From Jidongwangia harbinensis (GTDB lineage Bacteria > Actinomycetota > Actinomycetes > Mycobacteriales > Micromonosporaceae): a stretch of 64,000 bases of DNA. A program made the translations under genes and the position numbers. Shown here piece after piece: positions 1 to 8,554 of this stretch (its first letter is position 1; each line of letters begins with the position of its first letter). The DNA is taken from contig NZ_JAIWNC010000042.1 of assembly GCF_020216025.1 (NCBI RefSeq), positions 27,172-91,171 of the forward strand, read 5' to 3'. Below the pieces are notes generated by a model. The model saw only the letters and a list, made by a program, of their open reading frames with translations, did not search any database and was not told the origin of the DNA.

Positions 1-28
1 CCGCGCCCGCTCCGGCCGCCGCGTCCGG

Positions 29-1549
29 TCAGCGGCCCTCGATGATCCGGCGGATCTCGTCGCGGGCCGAGCCCGGATCGAAGGACGCGCTGTGCGGGTC
101 GATGCCGCCCGCGGCCGTCTCGAACACCCGCGCACCGAACTCCCGGTCGGTCGGGTTGTTGCCGTACCGCCAGGTGCCCGCGGCGGAGAGCGCGTCATCG
201 GGGGCGGCCGTGGCGTGGACGTGCTCCCCGATCCGGTCCGGCGGGACGCCGTCCAGGCGGTACTCGCCGGCGTTGTCGACACCGGGATCGGTGCTGGCGA
301 CCAGGATCAGGTCGTCGGCGGCCAGCCCGAAGTCGCGGGCCGCCTGGCCGGCCACGGTGGTGCCGTAGCTGTGTGCCACCACCGTGTTGTGCGACGGCTC
401 GCCGTTGTGCGTGGTGCGCAGACCCTCCTGGAAGCGGGCCAGATCGGCCTTGGCGGCCTCGGCCCGGCCGTCGTCCAGCACCGAACCGAAGCCCGGCAGG
501 CCCATGTCCGGCGTGTCGTAGCCCAGCCAGGCGATCGACGACGTGTCCGCTCCGGGCCGCAACGAACCCGCGCGGTCGATCAGCGGGCCGACGTCGCCCA
601 GGTCGTTGTAGATTCCGGGCACCAGGGTGGCGACGTTGCGCGCGGTGTCCGGGTTGCCGACGGCCACGATGGCCCGGCCGTCGCCGGTGGTGTCCAGGCC
701 CAGCAGCAGCGTCTCGGCGCCGGGCGCCTGCACCCGTAGCCGCTCGTCGATGGCCCGCAGCCCGGTCAGCCGGTCCCGCACCTGGTCCAGTTCGCCGTCC
801 GCGGCGGGCGGCCCGGTGCCGCCGGTGATCTCCCGCTCCCGCTGTTCCAGCCCGGCGATCCCGGCCGCCAGCACCGGCAGGTTCGCCTCGTGGCGCACCG
901 ACGCCGGAATGCCGTCCAGGTTGCGGATCGCGTCGGGCAGGCCGCGGGCGTAGGTCTCGCGGTCCTCGTCGCTCAGCCCGTCCCACCAGGCCCGCACCTC
1001 GTCGGGCGTGCCGCCGACCGGCGGGCCGGGCGGGAACGGCGGCCAGTCCGCGAACGCCTGGACCGGGGCGGCGCCGGTGCCGGCGGCCGCGATCCGGTCG
1101 GCCGCGTCGCGCATCATGGTGTCGACCATCGCCGCCACCTGCTGCACGAACGCCGCCTGCGCCGGCGCCTGGGCCTCCGGTGCCAGCGCGGCGATCTGCG
1201 CGTACCCGGCCGCGTTGGCCTGGATCAGCGCGTTGATGCCGGCCTTCACGCCCATCACCTCGGCGGCGTAGGTGTCGGCCATCCGGGCCATCTCACCCAT
1301 GCGTGCGCCGAGATCCGCGGTGGTGCGCAACTGTTCCCCGGCGCGGGTCTGGAACGCCTGGCCCGCCGCGTCCGGCCACGCCTCGGCGACCGGCGCCACG
1401 TCGTACCCGCCGGCCCGGGCGAAGCGCTCACCGCCGCCGCGCCAGCCCGACGACAGTGCCCGCAGCGCGTCCTCGTCGGAGTCCGGCCAGCCGGTGAGGG
1501 CGCGTACCCGGGGCCACAGCTGCGGATCGGACGGCTCGGCGATCGGCAT
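29..1549 (-). CDS. WXG-like / DUF1023-type alpha-beta hydrolase, candidate ESX substrate
   Basis: The 506-residue product has two parts. Residues about 1-165 are helical and Ala-rich, like WXG100/LXG-type secretion domains. Residues about 270-500 look like the DUF1023 alpha/beta-hydrolase family: the stretch VVAHSYGTT is the nucleophile elbow (G/A-x-S-x-G), with Ser in the middle, followed by a DPGVDNA strand-turn and a late His in a DPHSASF segment. Members of this family are recurrent cargo or accessory genes next to actinobacterial ESX genes, where their substrate is generally unknown. It starts 4 nt after the small upstream ORF, so the two are probably translated from one message with the kinase-like gene. 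No signal peptide is visible, which fits ESX export or a cytoplasmic location. The substrate is not predictable. Confidence 0.75.
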   Translation of the reverse strand: MPIAEPSDPQLWPRVRALTGWPDSDEDALRALSSGWRGGGERFARAGGYDVAPVAEAWPDAAGQAFQTRAGEQLRTTADLGARMGEMARMADTYAAEVMGVKAGINALIQANAAGYAQIAALAPEAQAPAQAAFVQQVAAMVDTMMRDAADRIAAAGTGAAPVQAFADWPPFPPGPPVGGTPDEVRAWWDGLSDEDRETYARGLPDAIRNLDGIPASVRHEANLPVLAAGIAGLEQREREITGGTGPPAADGELDQVRDRLTGLRAIDERLRVQAPGAETLLLGLDTTGDGRAIVAVGNPDTARNVATLVPGIYNDLGDVGPLIDRAGSLRPGADTSSIAWLGYDTPDMGLPGFGSVLDDGRAEAAKADLARFQEGLRTTHNGEPSHNTVVAHSYGTTVAGQAARDFGLAADDLILVASTDPGVDNAGEYRLDGVPPDRIGEHVHATAAPDDALSAAGTWRYGNNPTDREFGARVFETAAGGIDPHSASFDPGSARDEIRRIIEGR

Positions 1550-1553
1550 GCGG

Positions 1554-1886
1554 TCACCAGCCCCCGGCCGGGCCGGCCGGCATCGCGGCGGCCGCCCGGC
1601 GGTCGGCTTCGAGATAGTCCGCGCAACAGGCCAGGCCCACGCCGCCGGACTCGCTCAGCGAACCGGGCATCCGGCCGGCGCCGGCCCGCAGCTGCTCGGC
1701 GGCGCCGCCGTAGACGCCGCGGAACGCCTGGCCCAGCAGGTCGCCGCCGATGCCGGCCTCACCGGCGTCGATCTCCGCCCGGCACGCCTGCCAGGCGGCA
1801 TCCAACTCGTCCCCGACCGCGGTGAGCCCCCGCATCACCGGCTCCGTCAGGTCCGTCTCCATGTGCACGAAGTCGCTGCCTGCCAT
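1554..1886 (-). CDS. Small WXG100-superfamily-like protein
   Basis: The product is about 110 residues, predicted helical with a central break, the size and character of ESX small substrates or their chaperones. I chose the ATG at 1886 (MAGSDF); a GTG 9 nt upstream and an ATG 24 nt downstream are also possible, and none has a convincing ribosome binding site. The WxG turn is not canonical: a Trp lies in the first helix (DAAWQAC) and no clean W-x-G follows. It sits between the kinase-like gene (57 nt upstream) and the DUF1023 hydrolase (4 nt downstream). A role as partner of the hydrolase is inferred from this spacing alone. Confidence 0.6.
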   Translation of the reverse strand: MAGSDFVHMETDLTEPVMRGLTAVGDELDAAWQACRAEIDAGEAGIGGDLLGQAFRGVYGGAAEQLRAGAGRMPGSLSESGGVGLACCADYLEADRRAAAAMPAGPAGGW

Positions 1887-1943
1887 GGGGACCACCGTGC
1901 CGCACGATCCGGGCCGGCGACGCCGGCTGGCCGCAAGATGCCG

Positions 1944-3245
1944 CTACTGGGCACAGGTGGCGCCGCGGATCGCCTTCGGTGGGCTGATGAACAGGCCCTG
2001 CCCGTTGGTGCCGCGGATCTCGAAGCAGTAGCGGCGCACCGGATCCACCTCGACCCGGTACGTGGTCGCCTGCTGCACGATGATGGTCCGGCTGGACTCG
2101 CCCTCCGGCGCCACGGTCACCGCGAACTGCAGGTCGGCGCTGCTCGACCAGGACAGGTCGACTACGTTGCCGCGGTCGGTCGGCTCGGCCAGCTCCAGTT
2201 GCACCGCCGGGCCGCTCGGTCCCGGTGCCGCGCTCGCGGTGGCCACCGGCGGTGCCGCCGATGGCGGTTCCGGGTCGCCGGGCCGGCTCATGAACAGCAG
2301 GACCGCCACGACCGCCACCAGCGCGACCACCGCCGCGCCGGCCAGCACCGGCCGCCGGCGACCGCCCCGGTCCGGCCCGAACTCCAGGATCGGCCTCCCG
2401 GCCAGGACCGGCGCGGGGAGCACCGGCGCGCCGGCCGGCCCGGCCACGGCGGGCTCCACCGCGTCCGGTGTGGCCAGTCGCGCCGCCACCGCGGACGCCT
2501 CCGCGGGCCGCTGCTCCGGGTCCTTGGCGAGCAGCGCGGTCACCAGCTCGCCGAGTCCCGGCGGCAGGTCGTCGCGCTCCGGGCGGGGCGGCGGCTCGGT
2601 GAGCACCCGGAGCAGCCGGTCGCCGTCCGGCTCACCGGGCCGGGCCGGGAACGGCGGCTGCCCGGTCAGCGCCAGGTACAGCACGGCGCCCAGCCCGTAC
2701 AGGTCGGCGCGCTCGTCCAGGACCCCGTCGCGTACCGTCTCCGGCGCCCGGAAACCCAGCTCCCGCGCCGGATCGGTGGGGAAGGCCCGGCGCAGCACCG
2801 GCCCGAAGTCGGTCAGCACCGGCTCGCCGGACGCCCGGAACAGCACGTTGCCCGGCGTCACCCCGCCGTGCGGGACCCCGGCCGCGTGCGCCGCGGACAG
2901 CGCCTCCGCCAGCGCCGCGCCGAGCGCCAGGGTGTCCGCCACGGACAGCGGCCCGAAGCCGGCGATCAGCTCCGGCAGCGACTGCGCGCACAACTCCCGG
3001 CGCAACGCCCGGCGGCCGTCGTCCAGCTCGACGATCCGGTCCGCCACCACGATCGGCGCCCGCGCGGCCGCGCCGGCCAGCCGGCGCAACTCGCCCTCCA
3101 CCTCGGTGCGGGTACGCCGGTCCAGCCGTCCCGGCAGCACCTTGAGCGCCCAGGCCTGCCCGCTGCCGGCGTGCACCCCGGCCAGCGCCGAACCCGCCTC
3201 GTCGCCCAGCGGCACCAGGTCGCGGTACTCGTCGTCGGTCGTCAT
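1944..3245 (-). CDS. Membrane-anchored serine/threonine kinase-like protein lacking the catalytic Asp (predicted pseudokinase)
   Basis: The 433-residue product has a kinase-like domain (about 8-260), one membrane helix (about 299-319) and an extracytoplasmic Fn3-like beta domain (about 345-433). The VAIK lysine (ALKVL, K35) and the metal-binding DFG (D146) are present. The catalytic loop, however, reads HGGVTPGN instead of HRDxKPxN, so the catalytic Asp and the following Lys are Gly128 and Thr130. The glycine-rich loop is also degenerate. An active PknB-type kinase therefore seems unlikely, and a scaffold or sensing role in the ESX locus is more plausible. The longer frame upstream is a shadow of eccD. 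The ATG at 3245 lies 12 nt after a GAGG; an ATG at 3257 abuts it. It is divergent from eccD. Confidence 0.8.
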   Translation of the reverse strand: MTTDDEYRDLVPLGDEAGSALAGVHAGSGQAWALKVLPGRLDRRTRTEVEGELRRLAGAAARAPIVVADRIVELDDGRRALRRELCAQSLPELIAGFGPLSVADTLALGAALAEALSAAHAAGVPHGGVTPGNVLFRASGEPVLTDFGPVLRRAFPTDPARELGFRAPETVRDGVLDERADLYGLGAVLYLALTGQPPFPARPGEPDGDRLLRVLTEPPPRPERDDLPPGLGELVTALLAKDPEQRPAEASAVAARLATPDAVEPAVAGPAGAPVLPAPVLAGRPILEFGPDRGGRRRPVLAGAAVVALVAVVAVLLFMSRPGDPEPPSAAPPVATASAAPGPSGPAVQLELAEPTDRGNVVDLSWSSSADLQFAVTVAPEGESSRTIIVQQATTYRVEVDPVRRYCFEIRGTNGQGLFISPPKAIRGATCAQ

Positions 3246-3383
3246 GGTGGCGCTCATCCTCGTGTCCGCTAGCGGCCGTGCCGGTTCCGCGGCCCGTCCG
3301 GCCCGACCATCGTAGGAAGGCCGCCACCACGGCGGCACCACCCCGGCAGGATGCTGCCGAGTCCGGAAGGGACAACCTCGACG

Positions 3384-4835
3384 ATGACGACCGCCAGCGT
3401 GGTGCGGGTGACCATCGCGGCACCCACCCGGCGGATCGACCTGGCCCTGCCGGAACGCGCGCCGGTCGCGGAGATGCTGCCCGGGCTGCTGCGCCGGGCC
3501 GGGCAGACGCTCGCCGACGACCTGCCGGACGGCGGCTGGCTGCTGCGCCGCGCCGACGGTACGCCGGTGGACGCCGCCCGTACGCTCGCCGCCCAGCACG
3601 TCCGCGACGGCGAGGTGCTGCACCTGGTGCCGGGCACACTGGACTGGCCGGAACTGGAGTACGACGACCTGGTCGACGCGATCGCGGACGGCGCCGGGCG
3701 TACCGGGCGGCGGTGGGCCCCGCGGCACACCCGGCTGGCCGGGCTGACCGCCGCCGCGCCGGCCGTGCTGCTCGCCCTGACCGCGGTGCTGCGGGCCGGC
3801 CCGCCCTGGCCCGGGCCCGGCCGGGCGGCGCTGCTCGTCGCGGTGCTCCTGCTGGCCGGCGGGATGCTGCTGGCCCGGGTGGCCGGCGACGCCGGTGCCG
3901 GGGCGGTGCTCGCCGCGCTCGCCCTGCCGGCCGCTTTCCTCGCCGGGGCGTTGCTGCTCGGCGGTCCGCTGCCCGGCGGTCCACCCCGCGACGGTCCACT
4001 GCCCGGCGGCGCCCTGTTCGACGGTCTGGCGCGGGACGGTTCGCTGCCCGGCGGTCCGCTGCCGGACGGAGCCGGCCCGCTGCTCGGCGGATGCGCGGCG
4101 CTGCTGGTCGCCGCGGTGCTGGCCGGGCTGGGCGTGGTGGACCGGCTGCCGTTCTTCGTCGCCGCCGCCGTGGCCGGGCTGCTCGGCGCCGCCGCGGCGG
4201 CCGCGGTGACGCTGGGCTGGACCGGCCCCGACGGTGCCGCGGCGGTGACCGCCACCGTGGTGTTCCTGTTCTCCCCGCAGCTCGGGCCGCTCGCCGCCCG
4301 CCTCGGCCGGGTACCCACCCCGATGCTGCCGCGCACCGCCACCGACCTGGTCCGCGACGACCCCCAGCCGTCCCGGCGGGCCGTCGACCTCGCGGTGCTG
4401 CGCGCGGACGCCCTGCTCACCGGCATGCTCGCCGGTGGCGCGCTGGCCGCCGCGGCAGCCGCCACGGTCCTGGTGCCGGACGCCGGACTGCCGGCCACCC
4501 TCCTGCTGGCCCTGCTGGCGCTCGGTTTCGGCGTACGCGCGCGTCTCTATCCGGCCGTGCGCCACCGCCTGCCGGTCCTGCTCGCCGCGGCCGCCACCAC
4601 CGCGGCGCTGGCCGTGGCCGGCCTGGCCGGGCAACCGCTCAGCGTCTCGGTCCCGGTCCTGCTGGCCGCCGCCGGGCTGGCGACCGGCGCCGCGCTCCGG
4701 TACAGCCGGCGCCCGGCCGGCGCCGCCCTGGCCCGCTACGCCGAGGTGCTGGAGGTGCTGCTCGTCCTGGCCTGCGTGCCGGTGGTCTGCGCGGTGCTGC
4801 AGCTGTACGGCCTGGTCCGCGGGCTCGGCGGCTGA
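3384..4835 (+). CDS. eccD: Type VII secretion integral membrane protein EccD
   Basis: The product is about 483 residues. An N-terminal ubiquitin-like YukD fold (about 5-85; VRVTIAAPT at its start) is followed by about eleven hydrophobic helices, the EccD layout. EccD forms the membrane vestibule of the ESX translocon. I chose ATG 3384 because a GGAAGG lies 13 nt upstream and the Ubl strand begins right after it; an ATG at 3351 is in frame. The segment at about residues 190-235 is unusual for EccD: several GGPLP/DG-type Gly-Pro-Asp repeats, probably an expanded loop between two helices. It overlaps nothing and ends 1 nt before eccB, indicating an eccD-eccB transcription unit. Confidence 0.92.
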   Translation: MTTASVVRVTIAAPTRRIDLALPERAPVAEMLPGLLRRAGQTLADDLPDGGWLLRRADGTPVDAARTLAAQHVRDGEVLHLVPGTLDWPELEYDDLVDAIADGAGRTGRRWAPRHTRLAGLTAAAPAVLLALTAVLRAGPPWPGPGRAALLVAVLLLAGGMLLARVAGDAGAGAVLAALALPAAFLAGALLLGGPLPGGPPRDGPLPGGALFDGLARDGSLPGGPLPDGAGPLLGGCAALLVAAVLAGLGVVDRLPFFVAAAVAGLLGAAAAAAVTLGWTGPDGAAAVTATVVFLFSPQLGPLAARLGRVPTPMLPRTATDLVRDDPQPSRRAVDLAVLRADALLTGMLAGGALAAAAAATVLVPDAGLPATLLLALLALGFGVRARLYPAVRHRLPVLLAAAATTAALAVAGLAGQPLSVSVPVLLAAAGLATGAALRYSRRPAGAALARYAEVLEVLLVLACVPVVCAVLQLYGLVRGLGG

Positions 4836-4836
4836 C

Positions 4837-6264
4837 ATGGCCTCCCGCCGCGACCAGTTGCAGGCCCAGCGTTTCCTCGCCCAGCGCGTGCACTCGGCCC
4901 TGGTGATCTGCGAGACCGACCCGGAACAACCGCCGTTCCGGCGCCCCACCGGCGCCGCGTTCGGCAGCGTCGCCCTCGCCCTCGTCGCCCTGCTCGCGGT
5001 CGGCGCCTACGGCTTCCTGCACCCCGGCGCCAACCGCTCCTGGCGCACCGGCGACGCGGTGATCGTGGTGAAGGAGACCGGCGCCCGATACGTCTACGTC
5101 GGCGCCCGCCTGCACCCCGTGCTGAACTACACGTCCGCTCTGCTGGCCCTCGGCCGGCACGCACCCACCCGGTCCGTGTCCCGCAACTCGCTGGTCGGCG
5201 TGCCCCGCGGCCCGCGCATCGGCATCCCCGACGCACCCGACGCACTCCCCGAAGCCGGCCGCCTGCTCACCGCCGCCTGGACGCTCTGCTCCAGCCCCGC
5301 CGCCGACCGTACCGGCGCCGCGGTCGACGAGTCGGTCCTGCTGGCCGGTGCCGACCCCACCGGCGCCCGCCCGCTCGGCGACGCCGCGCTGCTGGTGGAG
5401 GTGCCCGAGTCCGGCGACCAGTACCTGATCTGGCGCGGCCACCGGCACCGCATCCGCCAGCCCGACCGGGTCACCGTCGGCCTCGCGCTACGCGCCGAAG
5501 CCCGGGCCCGGGTGGGCCCCGCGCTGGTCGACATCCTCCCGTCCGGCGACCCGATCGCCCCCCTGGCGGTACGGGACGCCGGCAAACCGTCCCGCGCCGT
5601 GCCCCGCCGTACCGACCTCCGGATCGGGCAGCTGCTCGTGGTGCAGACCCCCGGCGGCGGCGTGCAGCACTACCTGGCCGAGGCGGACCGGTTGCGCGCC
5701 ATCACCGAGCTGCAGTACGACATCCAGCTCGCCGCCCGCTCCACCGCCGCCGCGTACCCCGGCGACGAACCGGTCGGGCTGCCGCTCGGCCTGACCGCCG
5801 CCGCCGAGGCCCGCCAGGAAGCCGTCCCACCCGCGGCACCGGCGGCCGCGCCGGCCCGCAGACCACCCTTCGCGGGTACCGGAACCGGCCCGATCCCGGT
5901 ATGCGTGACGTACGACGACGGGATGCCCGTACCCCGCATCCGGGTCGGCGGACAACTCCCGCCACCCGGCGCGACCGTCGCCACCCCCGGCCGGACCGCG
6001 GCCGGCCTGCCGCTGGCCGACCGGGTGCACCTCCCCCCGGGCCGGGCCGCCGTGGTCGAGGTGCTGCCGAGCAGCCAGGCGCCGTCCGGGACGCTGGTGC
6101 TGGCCACCGATCAGGGTCGCGCCCACCCGCTGGCGTCCCGGGAGGTGCTCGGCATGCTGGGATACGGGCGGGCGCGTCCGGTGCGGCTGCCCGCCTCCCT
6201 GGTCACCCGCCTGCCGATGGGCAGTGGCCTGGATCCGGCGGTCGCTGCCACATCTCCGCGTTGA
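4837..6264 (+). CDS. eccB: Type VII secretion protein EccB
   Basis: The 475-residue product has the EccB signature start (MASRRDQLQAQ, then RRV/RVHSAL), one membrane helix at about 43-61 and a large extracytoplasmic repeat domain. That domain includes a YVY/LNYTSALL region and the paired Cys of the EccB core (one in AAWTLCSS). EccB is the ESX component with a short cytoplasmic N-terminus and a large periplasm-side domain that contacts the other Ecc proteins. The ATG lies one base after the eccD stop, so translational coupling is expected. The C-terminus ends before a repeat-rich non-coding stretch. Confidence 0.93.
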   Translation: MASRRDQLQAQRFLAQRVHSALVICETDPEQPPFRRPTGAAFGSVALALVALLAVGAYGFLHPGANRSWRTGDAVIVVKETGARYVYVGARLHPVLNYTSALLALGRHAPTRSVSRNSLVGVPRGPRIGIPDAPDALPEAGRLLTAAWTLCSSPAADRTGAAVDESVLLAGADPTGARPLGDAALLVEVPESGDQYLIWRGHRHRIRQPDRVTVGLALRAEARARVGPALVDILPSGDPIAPLAVRDAGKPSRAVPRRTDLRIGQLLVVQTPGGGVQHYLAEADRLRAITELQYDIQLAARSTAAAYPGDEPVGLPLGLTAAAEARQEAVPPAAPAAAPARRPPFAGTGTGPIPVCVTYDDGMPVPRIRVGGQLPPPGATVATPGRTAAGLPLADRVHLPPGRAAVVEVLPSSQAPSGTLVLATDQGRAHPLASREVLGMLGYGRARPVRLPASLVTRLPMGSGLDPAVAATSPR

Positions 6265-6300
6265 GGGTCCGCTTCGCGCTCACCGTGGCACGCTGTCGCG

Positions 6301-6408
6301 CAGATCTTGGAGGCGACCGCAGATCTTGGAGGCGGAGGCAGATCTTGGAGGCGTGCGGCCCCCAGGAGGGCGTTTTCGCTCCAAGATTCGACCGAGCCTC
6401 CAAGATCG
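6301..6408. repeat. Cluster of direct and inverted CAGATCTTGGAGGC repeats in a 770 bp gene-free gap
   Basis: Three identical 14-mers CAGATCTTGGAGGC begin at 6301, 6320 and 6339 (19 bp period). They are followed by two inverted copies of the core, CTCCAAGATTCG near 6380 and GCCTCCAAGATCG near 6396. RNA from either strand could fold arms against one another. A related CTCCAGGATTCGGCC occurs after the poly-C tract near 30210, so this looks like a dispersed repeat family. The whole gap 6265-7033 between eccB and the PPE-like gene has no supportable gene. It holds this cluster, a tandem repeat, a hairpin, and another TTACTGAGATCACC copy near 6871. Confidence 0.85.
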
Positions 6409-6558
6409 GCGAGGAACTCGATAGCGGTATCGTGCTAAATAGCCATCAATTACCGCACCCGGCGACCACTTGAATCGACGGCTGGCTGATCGCCGCCGAC
6501 CCCCTGTGCTGCCGCGGATCCCCGTGCCGCCGGCGACTCGGTGAGAGCAACGTGCCCC

Positions 6559-6654
6559 TGCGGCGGCGGTGCGTGGCAAGCGGTGAGGCGCCCGCCGCGC
6601 CACGTTTGCGGCGGCGGTGCGTGGCAAGCGGTGAGGCGCCCGCCGCGCCACGTT
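6559..6654. repeat. Perfect 48 bp tandem repeat, two copies
   Basis: 6559-6606 and 6607-6654 are identical 48-mers, each with the inner palindromic part GGCGCCCGCC. A 20 bp core (AGCGGTGAGGCGCCCGCCGC) recurs with one mismatch at 63835-63854 near the other end of the window, so it belongs to an interspersed family rather than a purely local duplication. Confidence 0.9.
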
Positions 6655-6655
6655 A

Positions 6656-6685
6656 CTGAGATCACCCCACTAAGGGCGATCTCAG
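6656..6685. repeat. Hairpin CTGAGATC...GATCTCAG
   Basis: An inverted repeat with an 8 bp perfect stem extends inward by CCC/GGG past one mismatch, with a 6 nt loop. It follows the 48 bp tandem repeat immediately. It could act as a terminator for transcription across the gap or be part of a mobile repeat unit; there is no T-run, so neither use is established. Confidence 0.6.
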
Positions 6686-7033
6686 CAAGGCCGGTGCTGC
6701 TGCCGCGGTCTCCGGGCATGCAGCGCAACTTGGCGTCGGACGTCCCCGGGCGGTCGGTCTGCCGCGAATGCGCTACCTCGGGACTCCGGGGCGCAGCCAT
6801 CCGGCACGGCAGGCCTTGTGGGGACACAACCACACTGGTGTGCCACCGAGGCCGGTCGTGGCCGCCGACCTTACTGAGATCACCTCTTTGGAGCACCAGC
6901 GCTGTTGGCGGGCGCAGTGTGTGGTGGTGTGTCGCGTGTGGAACTGCGGTGCGGCCCCTGTCCGAACTCCGCACGCGCCGCCGTCCTCGAAATCCGCACG
7001 CGCTCGTTCGTTGCCGCGACGCGGCCGTGCCGG

Positions 7034-8554
7034 TCAGGGACGGCGGCGTGGTGACTCGAGCGGGGTCGCCGGTGGCGGCGTCTGCCACAGCTCCTCGTCC
7101 AGGGGTTCCGCCGCCTGCTCCTCGTCGTCGCGGCGTGATCCGGTGAGGAACGTGGGGGTGCCGGACAACGTGCCCGCGCGGCCACGCAACTCCGGCGGCA
7201 CCCCCGGCAGCGCCCGGAGCGGCCGTTCGTGGTGGTCGCTCTCCCGGTTGCCGGGCCTCGGGCCGAGGGAACCGCCGCCGGGGGCGTGCAGCCCGGAACC
7301 CAGCATCGGCGGAACGGAACGCGAGGACGTGGTCGCCGACGAGCCGGCCGCCGCCGAGGTGGGTGGGACCGCGGCGGACGGCGGCATCTGCGCGGCGGCC
7401 AGTGGCATGCCGCCGACGGGACCGCCTACCGCGCGGGGGATCGGACCGCTCGCCGCCTCGGGGATCGCTGCGGTCCGCGCGCCCCCGATACCGGCCGCGG
7501 ATGCACCCCGGATCCCCGCCCCCGATCCGCCCCCGATCGGCGAGCCGCCGAGCCCGGCAACCGGAACGCCCACCCCACTCACCGGCGGCACCACAGCCCC
7601 CTGCCCGGCAACCGCCGAAACCGGCGGGATCCCGGCCGGAGCGATCGGCGTCGGCGCGCCCACTCCGGCCAGACCAGGCCCGCCACCGTTCACCACTGAA
7701 GGAACCGGCCCGGCACCGCCGGTCGCACCGGCACCGCCCCCACCCGCGGATTCGAGCCCCGCGGCAACCGGCACGGCCGCCCCGGCCCCGCCGGCCCTGG
7801 CCATGTCGGCTCCGGCCCCACCAGCACCGGCCCCACCAGCACCGGCCCCACCAGCACCGGCCCCACCAGCACCGGCCGCGCCCGCACCGGCCGCGCCCCC
7901 ACCAGCCCCGCTCGCGCCAGCCCCGCCCGCGCCAGGCGCAGCCCCACCAGCCGCGCCCGCCCCGGCCGCCACCATCGAAGCGCCAATCGCCGCCCCAGCC
8001 TCAGCCCCGGCCCCAGCCGGGCCGTCCCAAGCCGTCCCGTCTCCCGCCCCGGCCACCCGCCGGGCGGCGTCCGCGAACTGCTGGTCCAGCCCGCGCAACA
8101 ACTCCGCCGCCTCCGCCACGATTCCCGACAGCTGCGCGACGATCGCGTCCACCGCGGCCGCCGCCCCCGCCCCGGCCGCTACCCCGGCGACCTGACCGAC
8201 CAGCGCGACGAACTGTTCCCAGAGCGCCCGTACCCCATCCACGGTGGCCCGGACCGCCGCCGCCAGGTCGGTGACGACCGTGGGCAGGTCCGCCGCGGCG
8301 AGGGTCTCCGCCCACGCCTGGACCGTGGCGGAGCTGTGTTCGAGCCGTTCGGCGTACCGTTCGCCGGCGAGGTCCGGCCAAACCGATCCGACGTCGCCGG
8401 ACTTCTGCCGCAGCAGTGCCGACGTGTCCCGCAGCCCGGTCTCCACCGCCGCCCACGCCTGGCGGCTGCGCTCGAGCGGTTCGACGTGCTGGAGTTGTGC
8501 TTCGGCGCGGCGGTACAGCTCCTGCATGAGCCGGATCAGCTCGGCGATGCCCAT
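7034..8554 (-). CDS. PPE-like ESX-associated protein with a long Gly/Ala repeat tail
   Basis: The 506-residue product starts with a helical domain (about 1-165, MGIAELIRLMQELYRR onward) resembling WXG/PPE-type export domains. A Gly/Ala-rich low-complexity region follows (about 170-400, GAGGA repeats), then a Pro/Arg/acidic tail. The start at 8554 has a clear AGGAG 7 nt upstream and overlaps the small gene upstream by 19 nt, so the pair is coupled, like PE/PPE or EspG-substrate pairs. A larger frame extending to 8932 is not supported by a ribosome binding site. It is most likely an ESX substrate or surface protein. No PPE motif is visible, so the family assignment is by analogy. Confidence 0.7.
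   Translation of the reverse strand: MGIAELIRLMQELYRRAEAQLQHVEPLERSRQAWAAVETGLRDTSALLRQKSGDVGSVWPDLAGERYAERLEHSSATVQAWAETLAAADLPTVVTDLAAAVRATVDGVRALWEQFVALVGQVAGVAAGAGAAAAVDAIVAQLSGIVAEAAELLRGLDQQFADAARRVAGAGDGTAWDGPAGAGAEAGAAIGASMVAAGAGAAGGAAPGAGGAGASGAGGGAAGAGAAGAGGAGAGGAGAGGAGAGGAGADMARAGGAGAAVPVAAGLESAGGGGAGATGGAGPVPSVVNGGGPGLAGVGAPTPIAPAGIPPVSAVAGQGAVVPPVSGVGVPVAGLGGSPIGGGSGAGIRGASAAGIGGARTAAIPEAASGPIPRAVGGPVGGMPLAAAQMPPSAAVPPTSAAAGSSATTSSRSVPPMLGSGLHAPGGGSLGPRPGNRESDHHERPLRALPGVPPELRGRAGTLSGTPTFLTGSRRDDEEQAAEPLDEELWQTPPPATPLESPRRRP
7816..7875. repeat. 15 bp tandem repeat inside the PPE-like gene
   Basis: Four perfect copies of CCCCACCAGCACCGG encode Gly-Ala-Gly-Gly-Ala units in the low-complexity region of the minus-strand gene. 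Slippage at such units would change the length of the tail without breaking the frame. Confidence 0.85.

Noticed and set aside
42..1825. Several plus-strand ORFs of 100-300 codons opposite the hydrolase gene
   Set aside because: They are Arg/Ala/Pro-rich frames caused by high GC content on the strand opposite a well-supported gene.
3246..4949. Extension of the kinase-like frame to 4949
   Set aside because: The added part is Gly/Gln/Arg-rich, overlaps eccD and eccB on the other strand, and the real ATG is at 3245.
7816..7875. Four regular short repeats resembling a CRISPR array
   Set aside because: Units are contiguous, without spacers, and encode Gly-Ala repeats in frame.
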